This document shows positions 14,717 through 23,401 of a stretch of DNA of 25,974 nt, piece by piece (the stretch's first letter is position 1; each line of letters begins with the position of its first letter). The stretch lies in assembly GCA_021414185.1 (NCBI GenBank), contig JAIOOZ010000192.1:1-25974 (forward strand), written 5' to 3'. This DNA comes from Betaproteobacteria bacterium (GTDB taxonomy: Bacteria; Pseudomonadota; Gammaproteobacteria; Burkholderiales; SG8-41). The position numbers and the translations under genes were made by a program. The notes beneath the pieces were generated by a model. That model did not search any database, was not told where the DNA came from, and saw only the letters and a list, made by a program, of their open reading frames with translations.

Positions 14717-15688
14717 TTACTGTTCGCCTTCGATGGGCTTGATGCCGGCGGCCTTGACCACCGACTTCCAGCGCGCGATTTCGGATTTGACGATTTGCGT
14801 GAACTCCTGCGGCGTGTTGCCGACAGTCTGGTAGCCCTGCACCGACAAGCGCTCGTTGACCTCGCGCGCTTCGAGAGCCTTGATGGCGTGCTCGCGCAGT
14901 TTGGCGATGATGGCCGGCGACGTGCCTTTCGGCGCCAGCAGTCCCTGCCACGTGCGGACATCGAAACCCGGCACGGTTTCGGCGATGGTCGCGAATTCCG
15001 GCGTCGCCGCCACCCGCTGCAGGCTGGTGACCGCGATCGCGCGCAGTTTGCCCGCGCGCACCAGCGGCAGCGCGGTGGGCATGGTGCTCAGCGACAATTG
15101 CACCTGGCCGCCGACCACGTCCGCCGTTGCCTGCGGTGCGCCTTTGTATGGAACGTTCACGATATCGACGCCGGTCATGGTTTTGAACAATTCCCCGGCG
15201 AGATGCGAGCCCACGCCGATGCCGCCCGATGCGTAATTGATCTGCCCGGGCCTGGACTTGGCAAGCGCGATCAAATCGGCGACGGTTTTTATCGGCACCG
15301 AGGGATGCGCAACCAGCAGGTACGGGGTCGATGCCAGCATGGTGATGGGCGCGAAATCCTTCTCCGGATCGTATGGCAGTTTCCTGTACACGCTTGCGTT
15401 GATGGTATGCGCCGACGACACCATCACGATGGTGTAGCCGTCGGGAATGGCCTTGGCCGCGAGGTCCGAGCCGATGATGCCGCCCGCGCCCGCGCGGTTG
15501 TCGATGACGACCTGCTGCCCGAGGGATTCCGCCATTTTCTGGCCGGCGGTACGCGCCACGATGTCGGCGCCGCTGCCGGCGGGAAAGGTGACTATCATGC
15601 GTATCGGCTTGGTCGGATAGGATTGCGCGAACAGGCCGGAGCAGAACAGCGCCAGCCCCGCCGTCACCATGGTCTGCCACATTTTCAT
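14717..15688 (-). CDS. Bug/TctC-family periplasmic solute receptor (second copy)
   Basis: The 323-residue product is a second Bug receptor. The signal peptide is MKMWQTMVTAGLALFCSGLF, ending before AQSYPTKP. Family marks include IVTFPAGSGADIVART, NRAGAGGIIGSD, IPDGYTIV and a C-terminal RWKSVVKAAGIKP. The ATG at 15688 is chosen because AGGAG lies 7 bases upstream; the start also falls 15 bases after the stop of the MmgE/PrpD gene. It lies within the five-gene operon with HyuA, HyuB, MmgE/PrpD and the PLP enzyme, so it probably delivers the compound those enzymes process, or reports on it. It differs clearly from the first copy (12560-13519), so the two arose by older divergence rather than recent duplication here. 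Ligand unknown. Confidence 0.93.
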   Translation of the reverse strand: MKMWQTMVTAGLALFCSGLFAQSYPTKPIRMIVTFPAGSGADIVARTAGQKMAESLGQQVVIDNRAGAGGIIGSDLAAKAIPDGYTIVMVSSAHTINASVYRKLPYDPEKDFAPITMLASTPYLLVAHPSVPIKTVADLIALAKSRPGQINYASGGIGVGSHLAGELFKTMTGVDIVNVPYKGAPQATADVVGGQVQLSLSTMPTALPLVRAGKLRAIAVTSLQRVAATPEFATIAETVPGFDVRTWQGLLAPKGTSPAIIAKLREHAIKALEAREVNERLSVQGYQTVGNTPQEFTQIVKSEIARWKSVVKAAGIKPIEGEQ

Positions 15689-15702
15689 CGCCAATCTCCT
15701 GT

Positions 15703-17100
15703 TCATGCAGCGCGTGCAGTCTGGTACCGCAACGGCGCCTGGAAATCGCCCAGTGTCGCCAACGTTTCCAGCCGCTTGATGCGCGCAAGACAATCGTCGC
15801 TGTTCGCCTGCGGCAGCACGCGTTTCGCGTTGCGCATGAATTTGTCGATGAGATCGGCGTGCACCTCTTCGCCATCGACTGCCGGCACCGAGAATCCGGA
15901 CTTGATGTGACGCGACACGGTCTTGCCGTTCTTCAATTTGATCACGACTTCCATGCCGAGGAAATCCGCGCCCTTGGTGAAATCGAGGCCGGCCATCGAA
16001 GGATGAGGTTCCAGTGTTATGCGCTTGAACAGGGCGCGAATCTTCGGGTCCTGCGCGCGGTTTTCGTAAAACTGCTCCACTTCGAGCTGGCCGTCGGTCA
16101 GCGCCGCTGCCAGGCAATAGTGCAGGCTCAGCTTGCCTTCGAGGCCGGTCTGCGGATTGTCGTTCCACAGCGAATGCTGCGTCATATGGTTGGTCAGGCA
16201 GCGCACGCTGTCGACGTCGTCGCCCTTGACGCCGTCCTCGCGCATCATCTGCAGCACGGCGACGACGCCGGCCTGCGTGTGAAAATTGGACGGGAAAATC
16301 TTGAACGCCAGGCCGGGGTCGAGTATTTCGAGCGGCTTGCCGATTTTTGCGGCCAGCGCGTCGTAGTCGCCCGGCTTGCCGCCCGAGAACGCGTGGGCAA
16401 AACCATGCGGGTCTTCGATCAGATTGGGTGCGCCGACGAAGCCATCGCGCGCCAGCATCGCCGACGCCATGCCGCCGCGTGTTGACAGCCCCGCATGCAG
16501 CGGTTTTACCATCCGGCCCAGCTGCGGACGCAATCCGCATGAATGGCTGGAAGCGAGACCCAGCGCGTTTTCCATCATGGCGGCGTCGAACTTCCAGACT
16601 TTGCCGACCGCCGCGGCGGCGCCCAGCGTGCCTATGATCGAAGTCGGGTGATAGCCGAGCTTGATGGTTTGCGGCGTAATCAGCCGCCCGAGCTTGGCGC
16701 ACACTTCCACGCCGGCCACAAAAGCGGCAATAAATTCCTTGCCGGTCACCGGCTGCAGCTAGCACGCCGCGAACAGCGCGGGCATGATGACGACGCTCGG
16801 ATGGCCGGCCATGCCGAAAGTCGCATCGTCGTATTCCTCCCAATGCGCCATGGTGCCGTTGAAAAGCGTCGCGGCCTCGGCCGACATTTGCGCCGTATCG
16901 CCGATAATGGTGTTGGTGCCCGTTGCATACTGCGACCACACGTGTTTCCTGACGATCTTCATGCCTTCGGCGGGACAGCCGGCGAGCGCTACCGCGAAGT
17001 AGTCGGTGACTGCCGCTTTGGTCCACGGCACCACCGCCGCAGGCAGGTCTTCAAAACGCAGATCGACTATCCAGCGTGACAATGTCTTGGTGAAACCCAT
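15703..17100 (-). pseudogene. MmgE/PrpD-family gene interrupted by an in-frame TAG
   Basis: The frame from ATG 17100 to the stop at 15703 encodes a normal-length MmgE/PrpD protein (465 residues), but codon 114 (16761-16759) is TAG. Family sequence continues straight through: upstream it ends GHPSVVIMPALFAAC, downstream it resumes LQPVTGKEFIAAFVAG with TIKLGYHPTS, GLASSHSCG and KIFPSNFHTQ. One base change would explain it (for example a Glu or Gln codon). Relatives include 2-methylcitrate dehydratase and aconitate decarboxylase, which act on tricarboxylic acids. GGGAG 6 bases upstream supports the start. A GTG just after the stop could restart translation but would yield a protein without its first 117 residues. 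It lies 25 bases after HyuB and 14 before the Bug gene. A real mutation, suppressor readthrough or sequencing error are all possible. Confidence 0.87.
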
Positions 17101-17125
17101 GCTGATCTCCCGCCCTTGAACTGAA

Positions 17126-18811
17126 TTAATCGGTTTGCCTGGCTAGACGCTCTTCACGCACGTCGCGCGCGCTGGCGGCCGCGTCGCGCTCGCCGGCCGC
17201 GCCGTAACCGCCGCCCGCCGGCGTGCAGATGCGCAGCACGCTGCCGCGCGGCAACGCCATTTCGCCCGAAGCCGCCGGCAGCTTCTGCTCATGCGGCGTG
17301 CCAGGATTCAGAATGAACGCGCCGAGAGCACCATCGCCACCGGACTTCATGCCGCTTGCCGCGACGTTCTGCCGCTCGGACGACAGGCTGACGACGATAT
17401 CGTCGCCGAGCACGCGGTAGTCGCGCACCACGCCCATGCCGCCGCGGTACTTGCCTTCTCCTGCCGAGCCTTCCCACAGCGCGTAGCGCTCGACGCGAAA
17501 CGGATATGCGTGTTCGAGCGCTTCCACCGGCAGGTTTGAAGAACCCGACGCGTGCACGCGCACGCCATCGACGCCGTCGCGATTGGCGCGCGCGCCCATG
17601 CCGCCAGCCAGCGTTTCATAGTTGACGAAGTAGGCGCCGGTGCGCGGATCGGAACCCGCCAGCACGTACAGGTGATGCGGCCCGCTGCCGGCGAGCGCTT
17701 TGTGCGGCATCGCCTGCGATAGCGCGTTCGCAATCACGTCGCCCAGCACGCTTGCGGATATCGAACGGCAACCGATGGCCGCGGGCGGCACCGGGCCGAC
17801 GACGCAGCCGGCCGGCGCGGTTATTCTCAGCGTGCGATAGTAACCGGCGTTGGCCGGCACTTCCGGATCGAGCAGACTCTTTGCCACCGTGTAGACGGTA
17901 GCGAGCAAGGCACGATACGGAATGTTACGCGCGCTTTCGAGCTGCTTGCCCGAGCCCGCGAAATCGAAATCGATGCGACCGTGGCCCACCGTCATGGCAA
18001 GACGTATCGGGCAGCGCTCGCCTTCGGTATTGCCGTCGAGGAAATCTTCCGCGACGTAACGACCGGCGGGCAGACGATTGATCGCCGCGCGAAAACGCTT
18101 TTCCGTGAAATCAAGATAAGCAGCTATGGTCGCGGCGGTATCGTTGACGCCGTAGCGCTCGAACAACTGCAATACGCTTTTGGTGCCGACGTTGTTCGCC
18201 GCGAACTGCGCGTTCAAGTCGCCGATGCGCTCGGCGGGCGTGCGCGAGTTGAGCAGGATGATGTCGATCACGTCGCGGTTCAATTTCCCCTCGCGCATGA
18301 TGCGCACCGGCGGAATGCGTATGCCTTCCTGGTAGATGCTCTTGCACACCGCGGCTTCCGAGCCCGGCACCATGCCGCCGACGTCGGCGTGGTGCGCGAT
18401 GTTGGCGACGAAGGCCACGATTTTTTTGCCGATGAAGACCGGCGCGATGATGTTGATGTCGGGCAGATGCGTGCCGCCGCCGTTATACGGATCGTTGGCG
18501 ACGAACTGGTCGCCGGGCAGGATCTCGTTGAGCGGGTAACGCTTGAGGATTTCGTCGACCGCGCCGACCATGGAGCCGAGGTGGATGGGCACGCGTTGCG
18601 CCAGCGCGATCACCTCGCCCCGCGCATCGAATATCGCGGTCGAGCAATCGGCGCGCTCCTTGATGTTCGGCGAGAACGCGGTGCGCATGAGCGTTGCGCC
18701 CATTTCCTCGGAAGTCGCCAGCAGATAACGCGCGACGACTTCCGCCTTGATCGGATCCACCGCTTTGGCGGCTTTGACTACTTTGCGCGCAGTCGTACGT
18801 TTCGCGGCCAT
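17126..18811 (-). CDS. hyuB: Hydantoinase B/oxoprolinase-family subunit
   Basis: The 561-residue product is the B subunit of hydantoinase/5-oxoprolinase-type enzymes, which open cyclic imides or lactams with ATP, or carboxylate ketones in the acetone carboxylase branch. Signature regions are EERADCSTAIFD-like KERADCSTAIFD (51-62), NDPYNGGGTHLPD (106-118), AHHADVGGMVPGS (139-151) and a C-terminal TPAGGGYG. The N-terminus has an extra Lys/Arg-rich stretch of about 18 residues. The ATG at 18811 comes 2 bases after the HyuA stop, with AAGGAG 10 bases upstream inside HyuA; the frame upstream of it is only a shadow. HyuA and HyuB normally form one complex, and the tight spacing fits. The exact substrate cannot be predicted from sequence. 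Confidence 0.9.
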   Translation of the reverse strand: MAAKRTTARKVVKAAKAVDPIKAEVVARYLLATSEEMGATLMRTAFSPNIKERADCSTAIFDARGEVIALAQRVPIHLGSMVGAVDEILKRYPLNEILPGDQFVANDPYNGGGTHLPDINIIAPVFIGKKIVAFVANIAHHADVGGMVPGSEAAVCKSIYQEGIRIPPVRIMREGKLNRDVIDIILLNSRTPAERIGDLNAQFAANNVGTKSVLQLFERYGVNDTAATIAAYLDFTEKRFRAAINRLPAGRYVAEDFLDGNTEGERCPIRLAMTVGHGRIDFDFAGSGKQLESARNIPYRALLATVYTVAKSLLDPEVPANAGYYRTLRITAPAGCVVGPVPPAAIGCRSISASVLGDVIANALSQAMPHKALAGSGPHHLYVLAGSDPRTGAYFVNYETLAGGMGARANRDGVDGVRVHASGSSNLPVEALEHAYPFRVERYALWEGSAGEGKYRGGMGVVRDYRVLGDDIVVSLSSERQNVAASGMKSGGDGALGAFILNPGTPHEQKLPAASGEMALPRGSVLRICTPAGGGYGAAGERDAAASARDVREERLARQTD

Positions 18812-18813
18812 GA

Positions 18814-20934
18814 TCAGGATGCTCCTTTGATATGCAGCGGCTCGACTTCGATGTGCAGATAACCCAGCTTGTCGTTGCGCACCTTGGCGCGCGGCGGCAC
18901 CACGGTCGTGGTGTCCATCTGCTCGATGATGGCCGGCCCGCTGATGCGCGCGTTGACCGGCAGCTTGTCGCGATCGTAGACCGGCGTCATGACGAAACCG
19001 GTTTCCGGAAACCACACTTTGCGTTTTTCCAGCACCGCGTCTTTTACCGTGGTGCGCGCTGCGACGTGCTTCTCGTGCGTCGGCGCGCGCCGCTCGACGG
19101 TAACGACCAGCCGCAGGTTGACGACTTCGACCGCCTGCGCCGGCATGTCGTAACCGTAAATCGCGTGATGCCGCTTGTGATAGCCCGCGATAAGGCGCGC
19201 CAGGGATTTCGCGTCGAGCTTGCCGTCCTTCACTTCCAGCGACAGCTCGTAATTCTGGCCGAGGTAACGCATGTCCATCAGATACGTGTATTTCGCTTGC
19301 GCGCCCTTGCCCGCTTCACCCACCAGCCACAGACCGCCGCGCTCGCGCAGTTCACCGAAGCCTGCGTTCAGCGCTTTGACGTTGGCGTCGGCCGCGACAA
19401 GCAAACGGGTGAGGCTGAAGTCGCCGCGCACGTCCGCGTGCAAGAGTCCCAATGCCGACAGCAAGCCCGGCCGCGGCGGCACCAGCACGTTGCGTATGCC
19501 CATGTTGCGCGCGACGTCCGCTGCGTGCAGGGGACCTGCGCCGCCGAAAGCCACCAGCGTGAAGTCGCGCGGGTCTACGCCCTGCTCGACCGAGATCACG
19601 CGCACCGCGCCCATCATGTTGACGTTGATGATTTCGACCACTCCCGCCGCCGCGCGCGTCAGATCGACCTTGAGCGTCGGCACCAGTTCGTCTTCGAGCA
19701 CTTTGCGCGCGCGGTCGGCGAACATTTCCATGCGTCCGCCCAGCAATGACTTGGGATTGAGGCGCCCCAGCACCACGTTGGCATCGGTCACGGTCGGCTT
19801 GGTGCCGCCGCGGCCATACGCGGCAGGCCCCGGAAACGCACCCGCGCTCTGCGGGCCGACTTTGAGCAGGCCGCCCGCATCGACCCACGCGATACTGCCG
19901 CCGCCCGCGCCGATTGTGTGGATGTCGATGGTGCGCGTGCGCACCGGGAAACCGCCCATTTCGCGCAGATCTTTTTTCGCCGGCTCGCCGTCGCGGATCA
20001 GGCACACGTCGGTGGAAGTGCCGCCCATGTCGAAAGTAATCAGGTTGCCGATGCCTAGTTCGGCGCCGAGACCCACGCTGCCGACCACGCCGCCCGCCGG
20101 ACCCGAGAAAAACGTATTCACCGGCAGCTTGCGCACGGCACCCGGCGTCACCGCGCCGCCGTTCGATTGCATGACGCGCGGTGCCACCTTGATGCCGAGA
20201 TCGGCGACCCCGCGCTCGAAGCGCTCGAGGTAACGGTCCATGATGGGCATCAGGCTGGCATTGACCACCGTCGTCGCGAAACGCTCGAACTCGCGGAATT
20301 CGGGCAGCACGTCGGAAGAGGTGCACAAATACGCTTCCGGCCAGATTTCTTTCACGAGGTCGCGCGCCCTGCGCTCGTGCGCCGGGTTGGCATAGGAGTG
20401 CAGCATGCAGACCGCGACCGACTCGACTTTTTTTTCGCGCAGCACCGCCACGGCATTACGCACGTCGTTTTCATTGAGCGGCGTGACTTCGGTGCCATCC
20501 TGGGCAATACGCTCGCTGACTTCGACACGGCAATCGCGCGACGCCGGTGGCGTGGGCTTCAGGATATCGAGATTGAAATAGTGCGGGCGGCGCTGGCGCG
20601 CGAGCTCGATCACGTCGCGAAACCCCGCCGTCGTGATCATGCCGGTGCGCGCGCACTTGCCTTCGAGCACCGCGTTGGTGCCAAGAGTCGTTCCGAGCAC
20701 CAGGAACTCGATGGCGTTGCGCGGCAGCTGCGCGAGTTCGATGACTTCGGCAATGCCGTCGAGCACCGCCTTGGCCGGATCGCCGGTCGTGGTGGGCAGC
20801 TTGTGATAGGTGTACTTGCCGGTCGTGAGTTCGCACAGCACGAGATCGGTGAACGTGCCGCCGGTGTCGATGCCGATCCAGATTTTTTTCAAGGGAAGGC
20901 CTGCGGGTGCAAAGGGAGTTTGGAATTTAAGCAT
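18814..20934 (-). CDS. hyuA: Hydantoinase A/oxoprolinase-family subunit
   Basis: The 706-residue product is the ATP-binding A subunit. It shows an actin-like ATPase fold: phosphate-1 loop GIDTGGTFTD (21-30), GTTLGTNA (81-88), FSGPAGGVVG (276-285) and the second ATPase motif FDMGGTSTD (301-309). The C-terminal third (after about residue 500) is the beta-rich Hydant_A C-terminal region ending in VVPPRAKVRNDKLG. It is the first gene of the five-gene operon, which reads away from LysR. The ATG at 20934 lacks a strong ribosome site; a TTG 14 codons later would put the P-loop closer to the N-terminus and is a possible alternative. It should pair with HyuB to hydrolyse a cyclic amide or a similar substrate with ATP. 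Confidence 0.9.
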   Translation of the reverse strand: MLKFQTPFAPAGLPLKKIWIGIDTGGTFTDLVLCELTTGKYTYHKLPTTTGDPAKAVLDGIAEVIELAQLPRNAIEFLVLGTTLGTNAVLEGKCARTGMITTAGFRDVIELARQRRPHYFNLDILKPTPPASRDCRVEVSERIAQDGTEVTPLNENDVRNAVAVLREKKVESVAVCMLHSYANPAHERRARDLVKEIWPEAYLCTSSDVLPEFREFERFATTVVNASLMPIMDRYLERFERGVADLGIKVAPRVMQSNGGAVTPGAVRKLPVNTFFSGPAGGVVGSVGLGAELGIGNLITFDMGGTSTDVCLIRDGEPAKKDLREMGGFPVRTRTIDIHTIGAGGGSIAWVDAGGLLKVGPQSAGAFPGPAAYGRGGTKPTVTDANVVLGRLNPKSLLGGRMEMFADRARKVLEDELVPTLKVDLTRAAAGVVEIINVNMMGAVRVISVEQGVDPRDFTLVAFGGAGPLHAADVARNMGIRNVLVPPRPGLLSALGLLHADVRGDFSLTRLLVAADANVKALNAGFGELRERGGLWLVGEAGKGAQAKYTYLMDMRYLGQNYELSLEVKDGKLDAKSLARLIAGYHKRHHAIYGYDMPAQAVEVVNLRLVVTVERRAPTHEKHVAARTTVKDAVLEKRKVWFPETGFVMTPVYDRDKLPVNARISGPAIIEQMDTTTVVPPRAKVRNDKLGYLHIEVEPLHIKGAS

Positions 20935-20987
20935 GCCGGGATTAATATAACAATTAGATGTTCCGTCACTACTTATAGGTTTTGCAT
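20935..20987. promoter_or_regulatory. Short divergent promoter/operator region between HyuA operon and LysR gene
   Basis: Only 53 bases separate the two divergent starts, and they are strikingly AT-rich in a GC-rich setting. TAAT-N6-ATTA (20943-20956) is a perfect short dyad, and a T-N11-A match (20946-20958) overlaps it, which is the loose consensus of LysR-type sites. Divergent placement of a LysR gene beside its target operon is the classic layout. Promoters for both directions would have to overlap this site. Confidence 0.5.
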
Positions 20988-21920
20988 ATGAATTTCAAAC
21001 TACGCCAGCTGCAGGGATTCGCCGCCGCGGCGATGCACAGTTCATTCAGCGCGGGCGCGCGCGAACTCGCCATGACGCAGCCGTCTTTCTCGCAGCTGAT
21101 CCGCGAACTCGAAACCTCGCTGCGGGTAAAACTCTTCGAGCGCACCACGCGGCGCGTCGAACTCACGCCGGCCGGACAGCGTTTTCTGGCGATGATCCAG
21201 CGCCCGCTCGACGACCTCAACGATGCCTACCGGTTCACGCGCGAAATGGCGGCCGGCACGCGCGGACGCATCGTGTTTTCTTCGCTGCCGTCGGTGGCCT
21301 TCGGCCTGGTGACGACGGCGCTCGCGCAGTTCACGGCGCTGTACCCGGCGATTACCGTGCGCCTGATCGAAGACCAGGACCTCAACATCACGGACAAGCT
21401 GCTGCACCGCGAGGTCGATTTCGGCATCGGCACGCTGAAAACCCCGCACAAGGAGCTGGCGTTTCGCGAATTACTGCACGACGAATTGCAGGCGATTTAC
21501 CCGGCGCGCCACCCGCTCGCGGCCAAACGCCGCGTCACCTGGCGCGACCTTGCGGCCGGGCCGCTGGTGCTGCTGCCCAAGCAGTCGAGCGTGCGCGAGC
21601 TGGCCGCCCACGGCTTTGCCGCAGCCGGCATCGCGCGCGAACCCGATTACGAAGTCGCCAACATGGTGACCGCCTTGAGCATGGTACGCGCCGGGCTCGG
21701 CGTCACCGTCCTGCCGCGCATGGTGCTCGACGAACTCAATATGAAAGGCCTGCACGCGGGCCGCATCAACGACCCGCGCCCGGCGCGCATCATCGGCATC
21801 ATCACGCGCATCGACCGGCCGCTGTCGCCCGCCGCTGCGGCCTACGTGGACCTGCTCTTCGCCGCGGCGCGCGGGCCGGCCTATAATAAGCACAAGCGTC
21901 AGCCGCTTGCCGCTGCGTGA
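20988..21920 (+). CDS. LysR-family transcriptional regulator
   Basis: The 310-residue product is a LysR-type regulator. The winged helix-turn-helix occupies about residues 1-60: LRQLQGFAAAAMHSSFSAGA, then MTQPSFSQLIRELETSLRVK and LFERTTRRVELTPAG. The linker helix and the ligand-binding domain follow, with GRIVFSSLPSVAFG, VDFGIGTL and the late GLGVTVLPRMV, all family hallmarks. The ATG at 20988 is chosen over a TTG two codons earlier. The gene diverges from hyuA across a 53-base AT-rich gap, so it most likely controls the HyuA-HyuB-PrpD-Bug-PLP operon in response to its substrate. The downstream intact MmgE/PrpD gene starts 30 bases after its stop and may be co-transcribed. Confidence 0.92.
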   Translation: MNFKLRQLQGFAAAAMHSSFSAGARELAMTQPSFSQLIRELETSLRVKLFERTTRRVELTPAGQRFLAMIQRPLDDLNDAYRFTREMAAGTRGRIVFSSLPSVAFGLVTTALAQFTALYPAITVRLIEDQDLNITDKLLHREVDFGIGTLKTPHKELAFRELLHDELQAIYPARHPLAAKRRVTWRDLAAGPLVLLPKQSSVRELAAHGFAAAGIAREPDYEVANMVTALSMVRAGLGVTVLPRMVLDELNMKGLHAGRINDPRPARIIGIITRIDRPLSPAAAAYVDLLFAAARGPAYNKHKRQPLAAA

Positions 21921-21950
21921 ACCGCGCATCCATCCGACAGGACACCCGCC

Positions 21951-23390
21951 ATGCCGACCGTAACTTCGCTGAAACCAGCCGCCGCCCCGGCACCGCCGCT
22001 CGCCGACGATTACTCGTTAAGGCTGTGCGAGCAGCTCGCGCGCTGGCGTTACGAGGATTTGCCCGCGGAAGTCGTGCGCACGCTGAAGTTTTTCCTGATC
22101 GACACTCTGGGCGTAATTGCCGGTGCGCCCAATGCCCCCGGTATTCGAGAACTCAATCAGCGGCTGTCGAAATGGGAAACCACCGGTTCGGCCACCGGCC
22201 TCATCGGCAAGCGCCGCTATTCGCCACCGACCGCAGCTCTCGCCAACGGCGCTGCCGCGCATGCCCTCGATTTCGACGACCAGCACGATCCGGCGCGGGT
22301 GCACTCCAACTGCGTGGTGCTGCCGGCATTGCTCGCCACCGCCGAAGATATAAGCCAAATGAGCGGCAAAGTCAGCGGCAAGGATTTCCTGCTCGCCTAC
22401 GCCATCAGCACCGAATTGCACGCGCGTCTCGGGCTCGCCTGCTACAACAGCCTGGGCAAAGGCTGGCATCCGACCATGGTGTTCGGCACGCTCGCGGCAA
22501 GTCTCGGCGCGGCAAGCCTGCTCAAGCGCGACGCCGAAGGCATGCGCAACGCGCTGGGAATGGCGTTTCACCAGACCAGCGGCTCGGCGCAAAGCATGCG
22601 CGATGGCGTGCTCTCCAAACGGCTCGGCGCGGGCTTCGCCGCGCGCGCGGCGGTGCTCGGTGCCTTTCTCGCCGCCGACGGGCTGACCGGCACGCGCCGC
22701 CCGCTCGAAGGCAACGCCGGCCTGTTCGCGCTGTATGAACGCGATGAAGTAAAAACCGAACTGATTACCGATAAACTCGGCAGCCACTGGCGCATCACGG
22801 AATACAGCTTCAAGCCCTATCCGTGCTGCCGCTGCAACCACACGGCGATCGGACTTGCCATCAAGCTGCGCGACCAGGGCGTGAAACCCGGCGACGTCCG
22901 CGAAGCCGAAATCGGCATGGGCAACGTCAACTGGCTGACGGTCGGCGAACCGTACGATGTCAGGCGCGATTCGGTGGTGCACGCCCAGTTCAACGCCGCC
23001 TACAGTTTTGCGCGCGCGCTGACCGATGCGCGCATCGATTTGCGGAGCTATCAGAAACCGGCGATCAGCGATCCCGCAGTGGTGGCGCTTGCCGGGAGGA
23101 CCCGCACGGTGGACGACCCCACGATCGACCCCACGGCAATCGAGCCGGCGCGCGTCAAGGTCACACTCAACGACGGCCGCGTGATCGAAGTCAGATGCGA
23201 AACGGCCAAAGGCAGCCCGCAGGAGCCGATGAGCGAAGCCGAGTTCCTCGACAAATTCCGCGGCTGTCTGGAGTTCGGTGCCGGCGCAAAACGCGCAGAT
23301 GCCGACAAACTGGCCGCTGCGATCATGAACCTGGAAAACGCCACCGATGCCGGTGCTGCGCTGGTCGGCGCGTTTCCACAGACAAAATAA
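21951..23390 (+). CDS. MmgE/PrpD-family protein (intact copy)
   Basis: The 479-residue product is a full-length member of the MmgE/PrpD family. Visible landmarks are FFLIDTLGVIAGAPNAPG, AAAHALDFDDQHDPARVH, GWHPTMVFGTLAAS, GMAFHQTSGS and FKPYPCCRCNHTAIGLA, the usual conserved positions. Relatives catalyse dehydration or decarboxylation of tri- or dicarboxylic acids. The ATG at 21951 has a modest AGGAC-type ribosome site. It follows the LysR gene by 30 bases on the same strand, so it may be driven with it. A second, broken MmgE/PrpD gene lies in the divergent operon; this copy could cover the same reaction if the two share substrate, though they differ considerably in sequence. Confidence 0.92.
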   Translation: MPTVTSLKPAAAPAPPLADDYSLRLCEQLARWRYEDLPAEVVRTLKFFLIDTLGVIAGAPNAPGIRELNQRLSKWETTGSATGLIGKRRYSPPTAALANGAAAHALDFDDQHDPARVHSNCVVLPALLATAEDISQMSGKVSGKDFLLAYAISTELHARLGLACYNSLGKGWHPTMVFGTLAASLGAASLLKRDAEGMRNALGMAFHQTSGSAQSMRDGVLSKRLGAGFAARAAVLGAFLAADGLTGTRRPLEGNAGLFALYERDEVKTELITDKLGSHWRITEYSFKPYPCCRCNHTAIGLAIKLRDQGVKPGDVREAEIGMGNVNWLTVGEPYDVRRDSVVHAQFNAAYSFARALTDARIDLRSYQKPAISDPAVVALAGRTRTVDDPTIDPTAIEPARVKVTLNDGRVIEVRCETAKGSPQEPMSEAEFLDKFRGCLEFGAGAKRADADKLAAAIMNLENATDAGAALVGAFPQTK

Positions 23391-23401
23391 GCGAGTCCGC
23401 C

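Noticed and set aside
14715..15875. Upstream extension of the PLP-enzyme frame to a 765-residue protein
   Set aside because: The extra part is Arg/His-rich shadow of the second Bug gene on the same strand, with no family similarity.
18812..19015. Upstream extension of HyuB
   Set aside because: It lies wholly inside HyuA in another frame; the ATG at 18811 fits family alignment and spacing.
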